64,000 nucleotides of DNA from Erwinia_E haradaeae_B (GTDB taxonomy: Bacteria; Pseudomonadota; Gammaproteobacteria; Enterobacterales; Enterobacteriaceae). The translations under genes and the position numbers were made by a program. The notes beneath the pieces were generated by a model, which worked only from the letters and a program-made list of their open reading frames with translations, was not told the DNA's origin and ran no database searches. Shown piece after piece: positions 63,804 through 64,000 of this stretch (the first letter of the stretch is position 1; each line of letters starts with the position of its first letter). The stretch spans positions 983,681 through 1,047,680 of the forward strand of contig NZ_LR217730.1 in NCBI RefSeq assembly GCF_900698985.1, in the 5' to 3' direction.

Positions 63804-64000
63804 TATTGATCTCTATGCTGATTTTAAAATAGATACTATACGTGAATAAAAAAAACTTCTACAGTTCTACAGAATATTAAAACAATACTAATAGTTAAGG
63901 ATGAAACACGTAGCTCATTAATTCTGCACATTACACTTAATGCACAATTGGTTATTTTTTATGTAAAATAAATCATTACTTAAATAATTTAAAAAAATAC

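Larger units (their letters stand above)
63136..64000. other. Gene-free end of window with palindromes and short repeats
   Basis: No gene is visible in 865 bases. Features are two long palindromes at 63699-63746 and 63754-63803 and a low-complexity TTACTATTA-type run at about 63311-63360. aroE, expected after tsaC, is not readable. Confidence 0.6.

Overview
The window looks like a piece of the chromosome of a host-restricted gammaproteobacterial endosymbiont of the Enterobacterales. Almost every protein aligns end to end with an Escherichia coli housekeeping protein (compared from memory). Several E. coli gene neighbourhoods survive: kdsC-lptC-lptA-lptB, pepP-ubiH-ubiI, groES-groEL, sdhCDAB-sucAB and smg-tsaC. 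The rest is very AT-rich DNA with no readable genes. By my count about 36 protein genes cover roughly 56% of the window, plus one complete rRNA operon. No phage, transposase, CRISPR or toxin genes are visible. Low coding density with few recognisable remnants fits a genome part-way through reduction. I cannot assign a genus or host.

Layout. 1-6.8 kb: ribE (riboflavin synthase), a 2.8 kb empty stretch, gmk, a shortened rpoZ, and ansP (asparagine permease). 7.5-9.4 kb: recD with no intact recB beside it. 11.4-17.6 kb: kdsD, kdsC, lptC, lptA, lptB (KDO synthesis and LPS transport) and ptsN, with rpoN and hpf missing. 18-23.4 kb: zapA diverging from pepP-ubiH-ubiI. 23.4-29.1 kb: minus-strand rRNA operon 16S-tRNA-Ile-tRNA-Ala-23S-5S with its leader, promoters and antitermination signals; the 23S has an extended helix 45. 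29.3-34 kb: groES-groEL with a heat-shock promoter, yggT, yggS, truA. 35-45.2 kb: gltA diverging from sdhCDAB-sucAB; sucCD do not follow. 45.5-49.5 kb: priA converging on ffh. 50.6-52.7 kb: tRNA-Ile(CAU) and tilS. 53.8-58.5 kb: rpsA, cmk and serC with aroA missing. 59-63.1 kb: hemW, smg, tsaC.

What the genes do together: translation and protein folding (rRNA, tRNAs, rpsA, tilS, truA, tsaC, ffh, groESL), outer-membrane LPS supply, half a TCA cycle tied to quinone-linked respiration (gltA, sucAB, sdhCDAB, ubiH, ubiI), cofactor synthesis (ribE, serC) and host nutrient import (ansP).

Most notable: (1) PriA is full length but has lost its DExH box and part of helicase motif VI; (2) 23S rRNA carries a 38-nt insertion at helix 45, a known intervening-sequence site, forming a perfect 20-bp stem; (3) four unrelated, very long, near-perfect palindromes lie in non-coding DNA, two of them back to back; (4) UbiI, SucB and rpoZ show local decay within otherwise intact genes; (5) recD is stranded next to what may be a faint recB remnant. 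I found no clearly new multi-gene system.
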